63,636 nucleotides of DNA from a virus. Position 1 is the stretch's first letter, and every line of letters starts with the position of its first letter. The notes under the pieces were generated by a model, which did not search any database, was not told where the DNA came from, and was given only the letters and a program-made list of their open reading frames with translations. Of the stretch, positions 52,255 through 60,701 are shown piece by piece. Both the position numbers and the translations under genes were made by a program. The stretch lies in IMG/VR virus record IMGVR_UViG_3300017727_000005, positions 1 to 63,636 of that record; one strand, given 5' to 3'.

Positions 52255-52709
52255 TAGGTTTAGGGTACTTAGACTATTGTCAAAAACGTATAGACGAAGG
52301 ATTATCAACTCAACAAACTAAAAACAATAGTGGTTTTGAGGATCCAGGTAAAGAACGTTTTGTTGTTTACTTTGCACGAACTCATATTATAGACCATCAA
52401 ACTGGTGTTGAAGCTAGAGGTTTACTTAAAATAGGTCGTGCCAAATTTGCAACAGCACTTCAAAGAAGTCGTAATCAACCTGGTTGTGATTTTCGTATCT
52501 ATGCAGAAATAGTTTGTGAAACAAATAATCAAATAAAAAAACTAGAAAAGATAGTAGAAGAATTTTTAGTTGATAGACATGTTGAATTAACCCAAAATCA
52601 AAGAGAACTATATAATATAAAAGATGATGAAATAAGACCTACGATTGAGGCGATACTTAATCATGTGTATTATTTTGAACCTAAAGAGGTGTGTTATTAT
52701 GGAATATAA
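52251..52709 (+). CDS. GIY-YIG-superfamily-like protein (T5orf172/MUG113 type)
   Basis: This 152-residue protein lies between the clamp-loader genes. The segment RFVVYFARTHI..., then GLLKIGRAKFATALQRSRN and a helix with EKIVEEFLVDRH, resembles the T5orf172/MUG113 branch of the GIY-YIG nucleases: a YxAR strand, KIG followed by spaced Arg, then a Glu-containing helix. A complete catalytic Tyr/Arg/Glu set is likely but not certain. It is coupled at its 5' end and overlaps the gp62 start by 11 bases. A free-standing homing endonuclease origin or a conserved repair role are both possible. Confidence 0.65.
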   Translation: MIGLGYLDYCQKRIDEGLSTQQTKNNSGFEDPGKERFVVYFARTHIIDHQTGVEARGLLKIGRAKFATALQRSRNQPGCDFRIYAEIVCETNNQIKKLEKIVEEFLVDRHVELTQNQRELYNIKDDEIRPTIEAILNHVYYFEPKEVCYYGI

Positions 52710-53088
52710 ATTAACAGATTACTTAACATCTATTAACTGGTCTAAAAAGAAGTTAATGGATACAGATGATAAAACATGGGAAAAGAAATACCCACCTTTT
52801 ATTATAAACAAAGGTCTTTCATATTTTGTTGATACAGTTATGTTTGCTAATGAAATGAATAGACTACACCATGCCACAAAGCATATGCAATTTGCGTTTT
52901 TACTAAATACTATTAGACCTCAAAAAAGGTTTAGTAAGTGGATGAAGGCTAGTAAGTTAGCAAACCTAGAGCTGGTTAAGCAATATTACGGATATAGCAA
53001 CAAAAAAGCACAAGTAGCACTCAATTTACTCACTAAAAAACAGGTTGAATATATTAAAGACAAACTACATAAAGGTGGGAAAAAATGA
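52699..53088 (+). CDS. 62: Clamp loader small subunit gp62
   Basis: This 129-residue protein matches the gp62 core: LLNTIRPQKRFSKWMKASKL corresponds to T4's AAVPRGKRYGKWAK, and KQYYGYSNKKAQVALNLL to the following helix. It is shorter than T4 gp62 (187), as in marine relatives. ATG 52699 behind GAGGTG is preferred over the upstream ATG 52645, which would add 18 unusual hydrophobic residues overlapping the previous gene. It overlaps regA by 4 bases. Confidence 0.88.
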   Translation: MEYKLTDYLTSINWSKKKLMDTDDKTWEKKYPPFIINKGLSYFVDTVMFANEMNRLHHATKHMQFAFLLNTIRPQKRFSKWMKASKLANLELVKQYYGYSNKKAQVALNLLTKKQVEYIKDKLHKGGKK

Positions 53089-53546
53089 GTGAATTTGTAG
53101 AATGGAAACCAGAAAGTATGCTCGAGGTCAAACTCAAAGAGCCAGATGATTTCCTAAAAATTAGAGAGACGTTAACACGAATAGGTGTTGCAAGTAGAAA
53201 AGAACGTAAGATATTCCAATCTTGTCATATATTACATAAACAAGGTAGATATTTTATTGTACACTTCAAAGAATTATTTGCTTTAGATGGTAAGAAAAGC
53301 AATATAATGACTAATGATATTGAACGAAGAAATACTATATCTCAATTATTAAGTGATTGGGGTTTAATTGAATTGGTTGGTACTATAACAGAAAAGGCAC
53401 CATTATCACAAATTAAAGTTTTACCTTACAAGGATAAAAAAGAGTGGATATTGGAACCTAAGTATAACATTGGTAAGAAACCAGAACAAGAAGGAAAAGA
53501 TAATGATAGAATGGAAAGCAAGAGAGCAGATACTCAAAGCGCTTAA
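53085..53546 (+). CDS. regA: RegA translational repressor
   Basis: This 153-residue protein aligns closely with T4 RegA: LKEPDDFLKIRETLTRIGVA, KIFQSCHILHKQGRYFIVHFKELF, IERRNTISQLLSDWGLIELV and the EWILEPKYNIG end. RegA binds initiation regions of early messages, including clamp and clamp-loader genes, and represses translation. It carries ~14 extra N-terminal residues (MSEFVEWKPESMLE) and a longer charged C-terminus than T4 RegA (122). Confidence 0.93.
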   Translation: MSEFVEWKPESMLEVKLKEPDDFLKIRETLTRIGVASRKERKIFQSCHILHKQGRYFIVHFKELFALDGKKSNIMTNDIERRNTISQLLSDWGLIELVGTITEKAPLSQIKVLPYKDKKEWILEPKYNIGKKPEQEGKDNDRMESKRADTQSA

Positions 53547-53718
53547 GTCACATGCTCAAGGTCATATAGACAAGCATGTTGCTAATGTAGAAATACATAT
53601 AAGAAATGCCACAGGTGTGGCAGAGCACAGCGACCATGTGGAAACAATTGAAAAAGAGTTGAAGCACATTGCTGAATATGATGACCAACTAGAAATGTTA
53701 AATAAGTATTTTAACTAA
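53503..53718 (+). CDS. Small helical protein between regA and gene 43
   Basis: ATG 53503 follows AGAAGGAAAAG and opens 71 codons; a longer in-frame start at 53470 would extend further into regA. The product is helical and His/Glu-rich (REQILKALKSHAQGHIDKHV, VETIEKELKHIAEYDDQLEML). No family is recognised. It overlaps regA by 44 bases and ends just before the gene 43 promoter, so it closes the 45-44-62-regA operon. Confidence 0.6.
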   Translation: MIEWKAREQILKALKSHAQGHIDKHVANVEIHIRNATGVAEHSDHVETIEKELKHIAEYDDQLEMLNKYFN

Positions 53719-53725
53719 AAAGAGC

Positions 53726-53754
53726 TTGACTTTTTAAGTCAATTGTGATATAAT
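53726..53754 (+). promoter_or_regulatory. Early-type promoter of DNA polymerase, with palindrome
   Basis: GCTTGACT gives -35 TTGACT (53726-53731). After a 17-base spacer, ATTGTGATATAAT gives -10 TATAAT (53749-53754). The -35 is half of the perfect inverted repeat TTGACTT-ttt-AAGTCAA (53726-53742), a possible operator. The start codon is 12 bases after the -10. Confidence 0.88.
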
Positions 53755-53766
53755 ATATTATTGTTT

Positions 53767-56244
53767 ATGCGAGATTTTTATACTAATGTTTCACCTTACG
53801 GCGATGAATTACTTGTCCGTGGTTTTCAAAACGGAGAGAGATTTGAAGATAGACTACATTATGTACCTTCAATTTATCATCCTTACAAATCACCTGGCAA
53901 AACAAAGTACAAGTCACTAGACGGTACTCCACTTGTTGCTCGTAAATGTAAAACTGTCAAAGAAGCAAGAATGCTTATCAAACGGTATGAAGAGCATCCT
54001 AATTTTATATACGGGACAGATAGATGGCAATATCAATACATTGCTGACTATTATCAAGGTACAGTAGAATACGACAAAAGCAAATTACGAATTTATACAA
54101 TAGATATTGAAGTAGAAAGTGAACATGGATTTCCTAATCCAGATGACGCTGACGAAAAAATGATTTGTATTACAATTAAAGACCAAATTAAAAAATCTAT
54201 ATTAGTTTGGGGTCTTGCTGATTATACAGTTAAACAAAAGAATGTTAATTATATTAAATGTAAAGATGAAAAAGATTTACTTAAAAACTTCTTAGGTTTC
54301 TGGAAACAATATACGCCAGATATTCTAACAGGTTGGAATAGTAAATACTTTGATGTACCTTATCTTATTAATAGAACTAAAAAAGTATTAGGCGAACACT
54401 CAATTAAAAGATATTCGCCATGGGATATTGTTGACGAAGACAAAGCATATCATAACGGTAGACAAGTTACATTTTTTAGATTGTTAGGTATTGCACAACT
54501 TGACTATCTACAACTCTATGCTAAATTTACAATTAAGAACCAAGAACGATATACACTTGACCATATTGCATTTGTAGAACTTGGCGAACAAAAAGATAAA
54601 AACCCATATGACACTTTTAAAGAATGGTATCAAAATGATATACAATCTTTTATTGATTATAATATTGTTGATGTAGAACTAGTTGATAAACTAGAAGATA
54701 GATTACAACTGATTGAGCTTGCAATCACTATGTCTTATAATGCAAAAGCAAACTTTGAAGATGTATTCTCACAAGTTAGAATGTGGGACACAATCATATT
54801 CAACGAATTATTAAAAGATGATATTATTGTACCAATGAGAAAGATTGGTAGTATTCAAGCAAAAGAACTTGTAGGTGCATATGTTAAGGATCCTAAAGTA
54901 GGTTTCCATGATTGGGTTGTATCGTTTGACTTGAACTCACTATATCCACATTTGATTATGCAATACAATATTAGTCCTGAAACTATACTACCAGAACAAA
55001 AAGATATATTGATTGATGACTTACTTGAAAAGAAAGTTGACACGTCTGACGGTAACTGTATTGCTGCCAATGGCACAATGTATAAACGAGACGTACAAGG
55101 TATGTTGCCACGAATTATACAAAAAGAATATAACGATAGAGTTATTTACAAAAAGAAAATGTTAGAAGCAGAACAAATGTATGCTAACACAAAAGATAAG
55201 AAGTATGAAAAACTGGCAAGAAAGTTTTATATCATACAACACTCTAAAAAAATATCCTTGAATAGTGCTTATGGTGCAATTGGTAACAAATACTTTAGAT
55301 ATTATGACCATAGACAAGCAGAAGCGATTACTATGTCTGGTCAATTAAACATTAAATGGATTGAAAAAAGATTAAACGAATACTTTAACAAGTTATATAA
55401 TACAGATGATGATTATATCATTGCGTCTGATACAGATAGTGTGTACATCAATATGGCACCACTTGTTAAGATGACAGGTGCAACTGATAAAGATAAAATT
55501 GTAAAAGCATTAGACACATTTTGTAGTGAAAGACTAGAACCATATATTGCAAAAGTATATAAAGAACTTGGCGATTATATGAACGTTAGTGAAAACAAAA
55601 TGGTTATGAAACGAGAGGCGATTGCTGATAGAGGTATCTGGACTGCCAAGAAAAGATATGTTCTAAATGTTCATAATTCTGAGGGTGTTCAATATTCTGA
55701 ACCTAAACTTAAAATTATGGGCATTGAAGCAGTAAAAACTTCAACGCCATTACCTGTTAGAGAAAAGTTAAGAGAGAGTTTTAAAATATTAATGTCTGGT
55801 AATGAAACACAAATGAAAGACTTTGTAATAAAATTTAAACGTGACTTTGAACATATGACGCCAGAACAGATTGGTTTCCCTCGTAGTATTAACAACATAG
55901 AAAAATATTCTGACACAACATCTATATACAAGAAAGGTACACCAATGCATGTCAAAGGTGCATTGTTATATAATCACTTATTAAAAACTAATAAAGTGGC
56001 ACATAAGTACCAACGAATATACAATGGCGATAAAGGTAAGTTTGTACATCTAAGAAAGAATATATGGAATGCAAATGTAATTACTTTCATTGCAGATTTG
56101 CCAAAAGAATTTGATATGCATAAAATTATAGATTATGATTTACAGTTTAATAAATCATTTATGGAACCATTACGATTTATACTTGAAGCAATCAAGTGGC
56201 GAGTTGACGCAAGCGAAACAAGTAACCTAGAGGATTTCTTTTGA
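53767..56244 (+). CDS. 43: DNA polymerase gp43
   Basis: This 825-residue family B polymerase has exonuclease motifs TIDIEVE (D113, E115), TGWNSKYFDVPYL and YNIVDVELV. The polymerase motifs are A DLNSLYP (D388), B KKISLNSAYGAIGN and C ASDTDSVYI (D555, D557). The C-terminus carries a clamp-binding tail (NLEDFF). MRDFYTNVSPYG matches the T4 start (MKEFYIS), so ATG 53767 is chosen over the in-frame TTG at 53761. Both proofreading and polymerase sites are intact. Confidence 0.97.
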   Translation: MRDFYTNVSPYGDELLVRGFQNGERFEDRLHYVPSIYHPYKSPGKTKYKSLDGTPLVARKCKTVKEARMLIKRYEEHPNFIYGTDRWQYQYIADYYQGTVEYDKSKLRIYTIDIEVESEHGFPNPDDADEKMICITIKDQIKKSILVWGLADYTVKQKNVNYIKCKDEKDLLKNFLGFWKQYTPDILTGWNSKYFDVPYLINRTKKVLGEHSIKRYSPWDIVDEDKAYHNGRQVTFFRLLGIAQLDYLQLYAKFTIKNQERYTLDHIAFVELGEQKDKNPYDTFKEWYQNDIQSFIDYNIVDVELVDKLEDRLQLIELAITMSYNAKANFEDVFSQVRMWDTIIFNELLKDDIIVPMRKIGSIQAKELVGAYVKDPKVGFHDWVVSFDLNSLYPHLIMQYNISPETILPEQKDILIDDLLEKKVDTSDGNCIAANGTMYKRDVQGMLPRIIQKEYNDRVIYKKKMLEAEQMYANTKDKKYEKLARKFYIIQHSKKISLNSAYGAIGNKYFRYYDHRQAEAITMSGQLNIKWIEKRLNEYFNKLYNTDDDYIIASDTDSVYINMAPLVKMTGATDKDKIVKALDTFCSERLEPYIAKVYKELGDYMNVSENKMVMKREAIADRGIWTAKKRYVLNVHNSEGVQYSEPKLKIMGIEAVKTSTPLPVREKLRESFKILMSGNETQMKDFVIKFKRDFEHMTPEQIGFPRSINNIEKYSDTTSIYKKGTPMHVKGALLYNHLLKTNKVAHKYQRIYNGDKGKFVHLRKNIWNANVITFIADLPKEFDMHKIIDYDLQFNKSFMEPLRFILEAIKWRVDASETSNLEDFF

Positions 56245-57365
56245 TATTAAATAACCAAGACGCTACATGGGCAATGAATTACTTTATAGAATACTTTGGT
56301 CAATATGAAAGAATAGACCAATATCTTAAAGAACAAAAATTAGAACAAGTTAAAAATTTTCCATTTCAATTACCTGGTATGGCAGACGAAGACGAGTTTT
56401 TTGCTAACTTTGAAATATCTCCTGAAGATATGAAATTTAGCGTGACGATACCTAATGGTCAAATATTTGATAGAATGTTAAACAAAACATCTAGTCATAC
56501 TAACATGTCAAGTATACCTGGTAAGTCAATTAGATTATTAGTTACAGAAACAACTACAAATACTATTGTAGGTTTTATTAGACTTGGTAGTCCTGTGATT
56601 AATAGTAAACCACGAAATGTTTATCTTGGTAGACCTTTACAAACTACAGACATGGATGAAATGGGTAGATTTAACAATAGTGCCATTATGGGATTTGTAA
56701 TTGTACCTACACAACCATTTGGTTATAATTATCTTGGTGGTAAACTATTAGCGGCGATATGCTGTAGTCATCATGTGAGAGATATACTAAATATGAAATA
56801 TAACACTAACATATGTTTATTTGAAACAACAAGTTTATATGGTAGTAGTAAATCATCAAGTCAGTATGATGGTATGAAACCTTATTTAAGATTTAAAGGT
56901 TTGACAGATAGTCACTTCTTACCATTATTACATGGTGAAGCATTTAAGAAAATGAATGCCTGGTTTACAGAAAGAAACGGAGAACCTTTAGTTGACGCTG
57001 ACGCAAGTAGTAGAAAACTAAAAATACAAACAAAGATGGTATCTATAATTAAGGAATCCTTAAAACAATATGACGCCAATCTATATGATAAGTTTAGTAA
57101 GTTTGTAAATAAAACTAGAGACTTAACTGAACAGAAAAGATTTTACATGTCTGATTACGGATATGAAAATGTACCACAATATCTTAAAAGAGAAACAGAC
57201 GAACTTAAAAAAGGTATACATTACGATAAGTTTACATTAGAGAATACAATCAAATGGTGGCAAAAACTTGCTACTAAAAGATTTAATAAACTTAAACAAA
57301 ACAATAACATAAGAAATGAACTTGAAATCTGGCATGATAAAGCAGAAATACAAATTATACGATAA
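56241..57365 (+). CDS. DruA/DUF4338-like protein, copy 2
   Basis: This 374-residue protein starts at TTG 56241, six bases after GAGGA and overlapping the gene 43 stop by 4 bases; ATG 56274 is the first alternative. Its core parallels the protein at 43817. VTETTTNTIVGFIRLGS, NVYLGRPLQ, IVPTQPFGYNYLGGKLLA and LFETTSLYG-S-SQYD line up with the corresponding segments. Both resemble DruA/DUF4338. The GW of copy 1 (IGWDRER) is replaced, suggesting functional divergence. Linkage to the polymerase implies a role near replication. Confidence 0.65.
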   Translation: MILNNQDATWAMNYFIEYFGQYERIDQYLKEQKLEQVKNFPFQLPGMADEDEFFANFEISPEDMKFSVTIPNGQIFDRMLNKTSSHTNMSSIPGKSIRLLVTETTTNTIVGFIRLGSPVINSKPRNVYLGRPLQTTDMDEMGRFNNSAIMGFVIVPTQPFGYNYLGGKLLAAICCSHHVRDILNMKYNTNICLFETTSLYGSSKSSSQYDGMKPYLRFKGLTDSHFLPLLHGEAFKKMNAWFTERNGEPLVDADASSRKLKIQTKMVSIIKESLKQYDANLYDKFSKFVNKTRDLTEQKRFYMSDYGYENVPQYLKRETDELKKGIHYDKFTLENTIKWWQKLATKRFNKLKQNNNIRNELEIWHDKAEIQIIR

Positions 57366-57825
57366 TTATTTACCTGAGAAAGATATAAAATGGTTAGAAG
57401 ACCTTTTACTATCAGCAAACTTTCCTTATTACTATCAAAGTAGTATTACAAAGAATGATAGTGAGTTTATGTTATCACATAGTCTTATTACAGGATCCTA
57501 TAGCAATAGTGATTGGGCAGAACCTATTGTATCTAAATTAATGGAAAAGATTCCACATGAACAAATTATCCGTGCTAAAGTTAACTTTTATCCTAGAACA
57601 CATGAAATAGTAAAACATAACTTTCATACAGATAGAGATAACTTTCCAGTTAAAGCGGCATTATTTTATGTTAATAATAATGACGGATATACAAGTTTTG
57701 AAGATGATGGTTTTATATCATCTATCAGAAATAGAATGTTGCTTTTCAACGGAAAAGAAAGGCATAGAAGCACCACATGTACGAATGCTAATGCCAGAAT
57801 AAACATTAATATTAATTATAATTAA
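57316..57825 (+). CDS. 2OG-Fe(II) oxygenase downstream of gene 43
   Basis: This 169-residue protein has H104-T-D106 (HNFHTDRDNF), distal H150 (GKERHRSTT) and R161 (NARININI), a complete 2OG-Fe(II) dioxygenase set. The N-terminus (YDNYLPEKDIKWLEDLLLSANFPYYYQ) is the common start of this marine-phage family. It overlaps the upstream gene by 50 bases; ATG 57334 is an in-frame alternative that still overlaps. The substrate is unknown. Confidence 0.82.
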   Translation: MNLKSGMIKQKYKLYDNYLPEKDIKWLEDLLLSANFPYYYQSSITKNDSEFMLSHSLITGSYSNSDWAEPIVSKLMEKIPHEQIIRAKVNFYPRTHEIVKHNFHTDRDNFPVKAALFYVNNNDGYTSFEDDGFISSIRNRMLLFNGKERHRSTTCTNANARINININYN

Positions 57826-57827
57826 GC

Positions 57828-57856
57828 TTGACTATTTGAAAGGAGTATGATATAAT
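57828..57856 (+). promoter_or_regulatory. Early-type promoter overlapping a start codon
   Basis: GCTTGACT gives -35 TTGACT (57828-57833). After a 17-base spacer containing AGGAG, GTATGATATAAT gives -10 TATAAT (57851-57856). The -10 overlaps ATG 57855, so a transcript from this promoter would have to use ATG 57867, while read-through RNA can use ATG 57855. Confidence 0.75.
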
Positions 57857-58076
57857 GGAACAAATAATGAAAAAAGCACAAGAACAAATGATAACAAATG
57901 AAGATTATCTTACAATGGTTAAGATAATACAAGCAACACTTCAAAGAGGTGCAATTAAACCTGAAGAAATGACAGCAGTAGGTCAATTGTATGAGAAGTT
58001 AAAATTTCATTTGCTTAAAGTAGAAAACGAACAAAAGGAGAAAACAGATGGCGGACTTTCTAAAACAAATAATTAA
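57855..58076 (+). CDS. Small helical protein upstream of uvsX
   Basis: This 73-residue protein ([37 protein letters not shown]) is helical and charged with no recognised family. ATG 57855 has an AGGAG site nine bases upstream but sits on the -10 element; ATG 57867 is the likely start for promoter-derived RNA (69 residues). It overlaps uvsX by 29 bases and may serve translational coupling to it. Confidence 0.6.
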   Translation: MEQIMKKAQEQMITNEDYLTMVKIIQATLQRGAIKPEEMTAVGQLYEKLKFHLLKVENEQKEKTDGGLSKTNN

Positions 58077-59067
58077 AGAAACTGGCAATGAATATGCGAG
58101 TGTAGTAAGTGAAGGTGTTGAAGCAGGTGATGTAGATAGTTTCATAGACACAGGTTCGTATATGTTTAATGCCTTACTATCAGGTAGTATTAATGGTGGT
58201 TTACCAAGTAATAAAATTACGGCGATTGCAGGTGAAAGTGCAACAGGTAAAACTTTCTTTGTACTAGGTATGGTAAAAGAATTTTTACAGAATAATAAAA
58301 ATGCAGGTGTAATTTACTTTGAAAGTGAAAGTGCATTAACAAAAAAACTTATTGAAGATAGAGGTATTGATAGTGAACGCATGGTAATTATGCCTGTAAC
58401 TACAGTACAAGAGTTTAGACATCAAGCATTAACAGTATTAGAAAAATACAATGAACAAGATGAAGCAGATAGACAACCATTGTTGTTAGTATTAGATAGT
58501 CTTGGTATGTTGTCAACAACAAAAGAAGTAGAAGACACAGCAGAGGGTAAAGAAACTAGAGATATGACTAGAGCACAAATACTTAAAGCTGCGTTTAGAG
58601 TATTAACATTAAAACTAGGTAGAACAAAAGTACCTATGATTATTACTAATCATACATATGACGTAGTTGGTGCATATATGCCAATGAAAGAAATGGGTGG
58701 CGGTTCAGGTTTGAAATATGCTGCTAGTACAATTGTATATCTATCTAAGAAAAAAGAAAAAGAAGGTACAGACGTAGTTGGTAATATCATACATTGTAAA
58801 ACTCAAAAGTCCAGATTGTCAAAAGAAAACATGATGGTTGATGTAAGATTAAGATACGATACTGGTTTAGATAAACACTATGGTTTGGTTGACTTAGCAG
58901 TTAAACATGGTATATTCAAACAAGTATCTACAAGAATAGAACTACCAGACGGTACTAAACAATATGCGAAAAGCATATATGCTGATCCAGAAAAATATTT
59001 TACTAAAGATGTAATGAAACAATTAGACGAAGCTGCAGACAAAGAATATAGTTATGGAAACTCCTAA
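58048..59067 (+). CDS. uvsX: UvsX recombinase (RecA family)
   Basis: This 339-residue recombinase has Walker A GESATGKT (62-69, K68) and a strand [15 protein letters not shown]. Walker B is [10 protein letters not shown], and the later [18 protein letters not shown] covers the DNA-binding/loop region. UvsX forms filaments loaded by UvsY for strand exchange and recombination-dependent replication. It starts behind AAGGAG within the preceding gene. Confidence 0.95.
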   Translation: MADFLKQIIKETGNEYASVVSEGVEAGDVDSFIDTGSYMFNALLSGSINGGLPSNKITAIAGESATGKTFFVLGMVKEFLQNNKNAGVIYFESESALTKKLIEDRGIDSERMVIMPVTTVQEFRHQALTVLEKYNEQDEADRQPLLLVLDSLGMLSTTKEVEDTAEGKETRDMTRAQILKAAFRVLTLKLGRTKVPMIITNHTYDVVGAYMPMKEMGGGSGLKYAASTIVYLSKKKEKEGTDVVGNIIHCKTQKSRLSKENMMVDVRLRYDTGLDKHYGLVDLAVKHGIFKQVSTRIELPDGTKQYAKSIYADPEKYFTKDVMKQLDEAADKEYSYGNS

Positions 59068-59350
59068 TTATACATACATGGAAAATCCTAAAAGTGACCT
59101 TACAGGTTTTAGGATTACTGATGGTGTGTATAAAGACGTTGTTTATACTTATGGCAAAGTCCAACCTGTTGAAGAAAACGATAAGTTGAGATTAAAGTTT
59201 GAATATAACGTTGTAGAGAATCCAAGTGGTGTAGAAACGGAAGATAAAAATTTCATTAATGTCATTGGTGACATATTAACAATAGAGGTAGAAAAAGATG
59301 GTAACAGCAGAGAGAATAGAACGGACAGCGCTCAAAAATCTAATACATAA
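59054..59350 (+). CDS. Conserved small protein between uvsX and gene 41
   Basis: This 98-residue protein is beta-rich: [51 protein letters not shown], and [14 protein letters not shown]. Similar small proteins occupy this position in related marine phages, but the function is unknown. It overlaps uvsX by 14 bases and gene 41 by 53 bases. The overlap encodes its charged tail ([15 protein letters not shown]), which probably evolved under the constraint of gene 41. Confidence 0.65.
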   Translation: METPNYTYMENPKSDLTGFRITDGVYKDVVYTYGKVQPVEENDKLRLKFEYNVVENPSGVETEDKNFINVIGDILTIEVEKDGNSRENRTDSAQKSNT

Positions 59351-60701
59351 CGAAGTATATACAAGAAAGGTATTACCTTTTATTAGACCAGAATACTTTG
59401 AAGACCGTAATGAGCGTATTGTTTTTTCTCAAATATTAAAGTTTGTTGAACAATACAACAAACAACCTACAAAAGAAACTCTACAAATAGATATTGGTAA
59501 ACGTAAAGACTTAAACGAAAAAGAACACCAATCTATTGTAGATTTAATCTCTACACTTAATAAAGAAGACATTGACATTGATTGGTTAACAAATACTACA
59601 GAAAAGTTTTGTAAAGACCGTGCCATTCATAACGCAGTTATGGAAGGTATTCATATCTTAGATGGTAAGAATAAAAATCAAACACCAGAAGCAATACCCG
59701 AAATAATGAAAGACGCCCTTTCTGTGTCGTTTGATAAAAATGTTGGGCATGATTACTTGTCTGATATAGAAAAAAGATTTGATTATTACCATAAGAAAGA
59801 AAACAGAATACCTTTTGATTTAGATTTCTTTAACAAAGTTACAAAAGGTGGTTTACCAAATAAAACACTTAATGTTGCTCTTGCAGGTACGGGTGTTGGT
59901 AAAACTTTATTCATGTGTCATCAAGCTGCCGCTGCCTTATCTGATAATAAGAATGTATTGTATATCACAATGGAAATGGCAGAGGAAAGAATTGCTGAAA
60001 GAATAGACGCTAACTTATTAAATGTGTCTATGGAAGATTTACATATGTTAAATAAGAAAATGTTTAACGACAAGATTGTACAATTACAAGGCAAAACAAC
60101 AGGTACAGTTATCATCAAAGAATATCCAACTGCTAGTGCAGGTGCAAATCATTATCGTGCATTAGTAAATGAATTGGCATTAAAGAAAAGTTTTAAACCA
60201 GATATTATATTCATAGACTATATTAATATTTGTGCTTCAAGTAGATTTAAAGCAGGCAGTAATGTAAACAGTTATACTTACATTAAAGCAATCGCTGAAG
60301 AATTAAGAGGATTGGCAGTAGAATTAAATGTGCCAATTGTAACGGCAACACAAACCACAAGAACTGGTTTTGTATCCACAGATGTAGGTTTAGAAGACAC
60401 GTCTGAAAGTTTTGGTTTACCAGCAACAGCAGACTTTATGTTTGCGTTGATTAGTAGTGAAGAATTAGAAAAGGCAGGTCAAATGCTTGTCAAACAATTA
60501 AAGAACAGATATAACGATCCAACAATGAATAGAAAGTTTATTATTGGCGTTGATAGAAGTAGAATGAAATTGTTTGATATAGAACAAGCGGCACAAAATC
60601 TAATACAACCAGAGCAGAAGGAGAAATATGTCCAACACAACCCTACGAAGGAAGAAACACCGGAACAAAAATATAAAAAGTTCCAAGACTTCCAATACTA
60701 G
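59298..60701 (+). CDS. 41: Replicative helicase gp41 (DnaB-like)
   Basis: This 467-residue helicase has an N-terminal helical domain and Walker A GTGVGKT (197-203, K202). Later motifs are YITMEMAEERIAERIDANLL, Walker B DIIFIDYINICA and VPIVTATQTTRTGF with a conserved Gln. Hexameric gp41 unwinds the fork and works with the gp61 primase. The start at ATG 59298 is behind GAGG inside the previous gene. The 3' end overlaps the next gene by 74 bases. Its stop is TAG. Confidence 0.94.
   Translation: MVTAERIERTALKNLIHNEVYTRKVLPFIRPEYFEDRNERIVFSQILKFVEQYNKQPTKETLQIDIGKRKDLNEKEHQSIVDLISTLNKEDIDIDWLTNTTEKFCKDRAIHNAVMEGIHILDGKNKNQTPEAIPEIMKDALSVSFDKNVGHDYLSDIEKRFDYYHKKENRIPFDLDFFNKVTKGGLPNKTLNVALAGTGVGKTLFMCHQAAAALSDNKNVLYITMEMAEERIAERIDANLLNVSMEDLHMLNKKMFNDKIVQLQGKTTGTVIIKEYPTASAGANHYRALVNELALKKSFKPDIIFIDYINICASSRFKAGSNVNSYTYIKAIAEELRGLAVELNVPIVTATQTTRTGFVSTDVGLEDTSESFGLPATADFMFALISSEELEKAGQMLVKQLKNRYNDPTMNRKFIIGVDRSRMKLFDIEQAAQNLIQPEQKEKYVQHNPTKEETPEQKYKKFQDFQY

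Noticed and set aside
52645-52698. Longer gp62 start at ATG 52645
   Set aside because: It adds 18 hydrophobic, Cys-containing residues overlapping the previous gene. ATG 52699 has a GAGGTG site and fits gp62.
53761-53766. TTG start for DNA polymerase at 53761
   Set aside because: It is at the predicted transcription start. ATG 53767 gives MRDFYTN, matching the T4 gp43 N-terminus.
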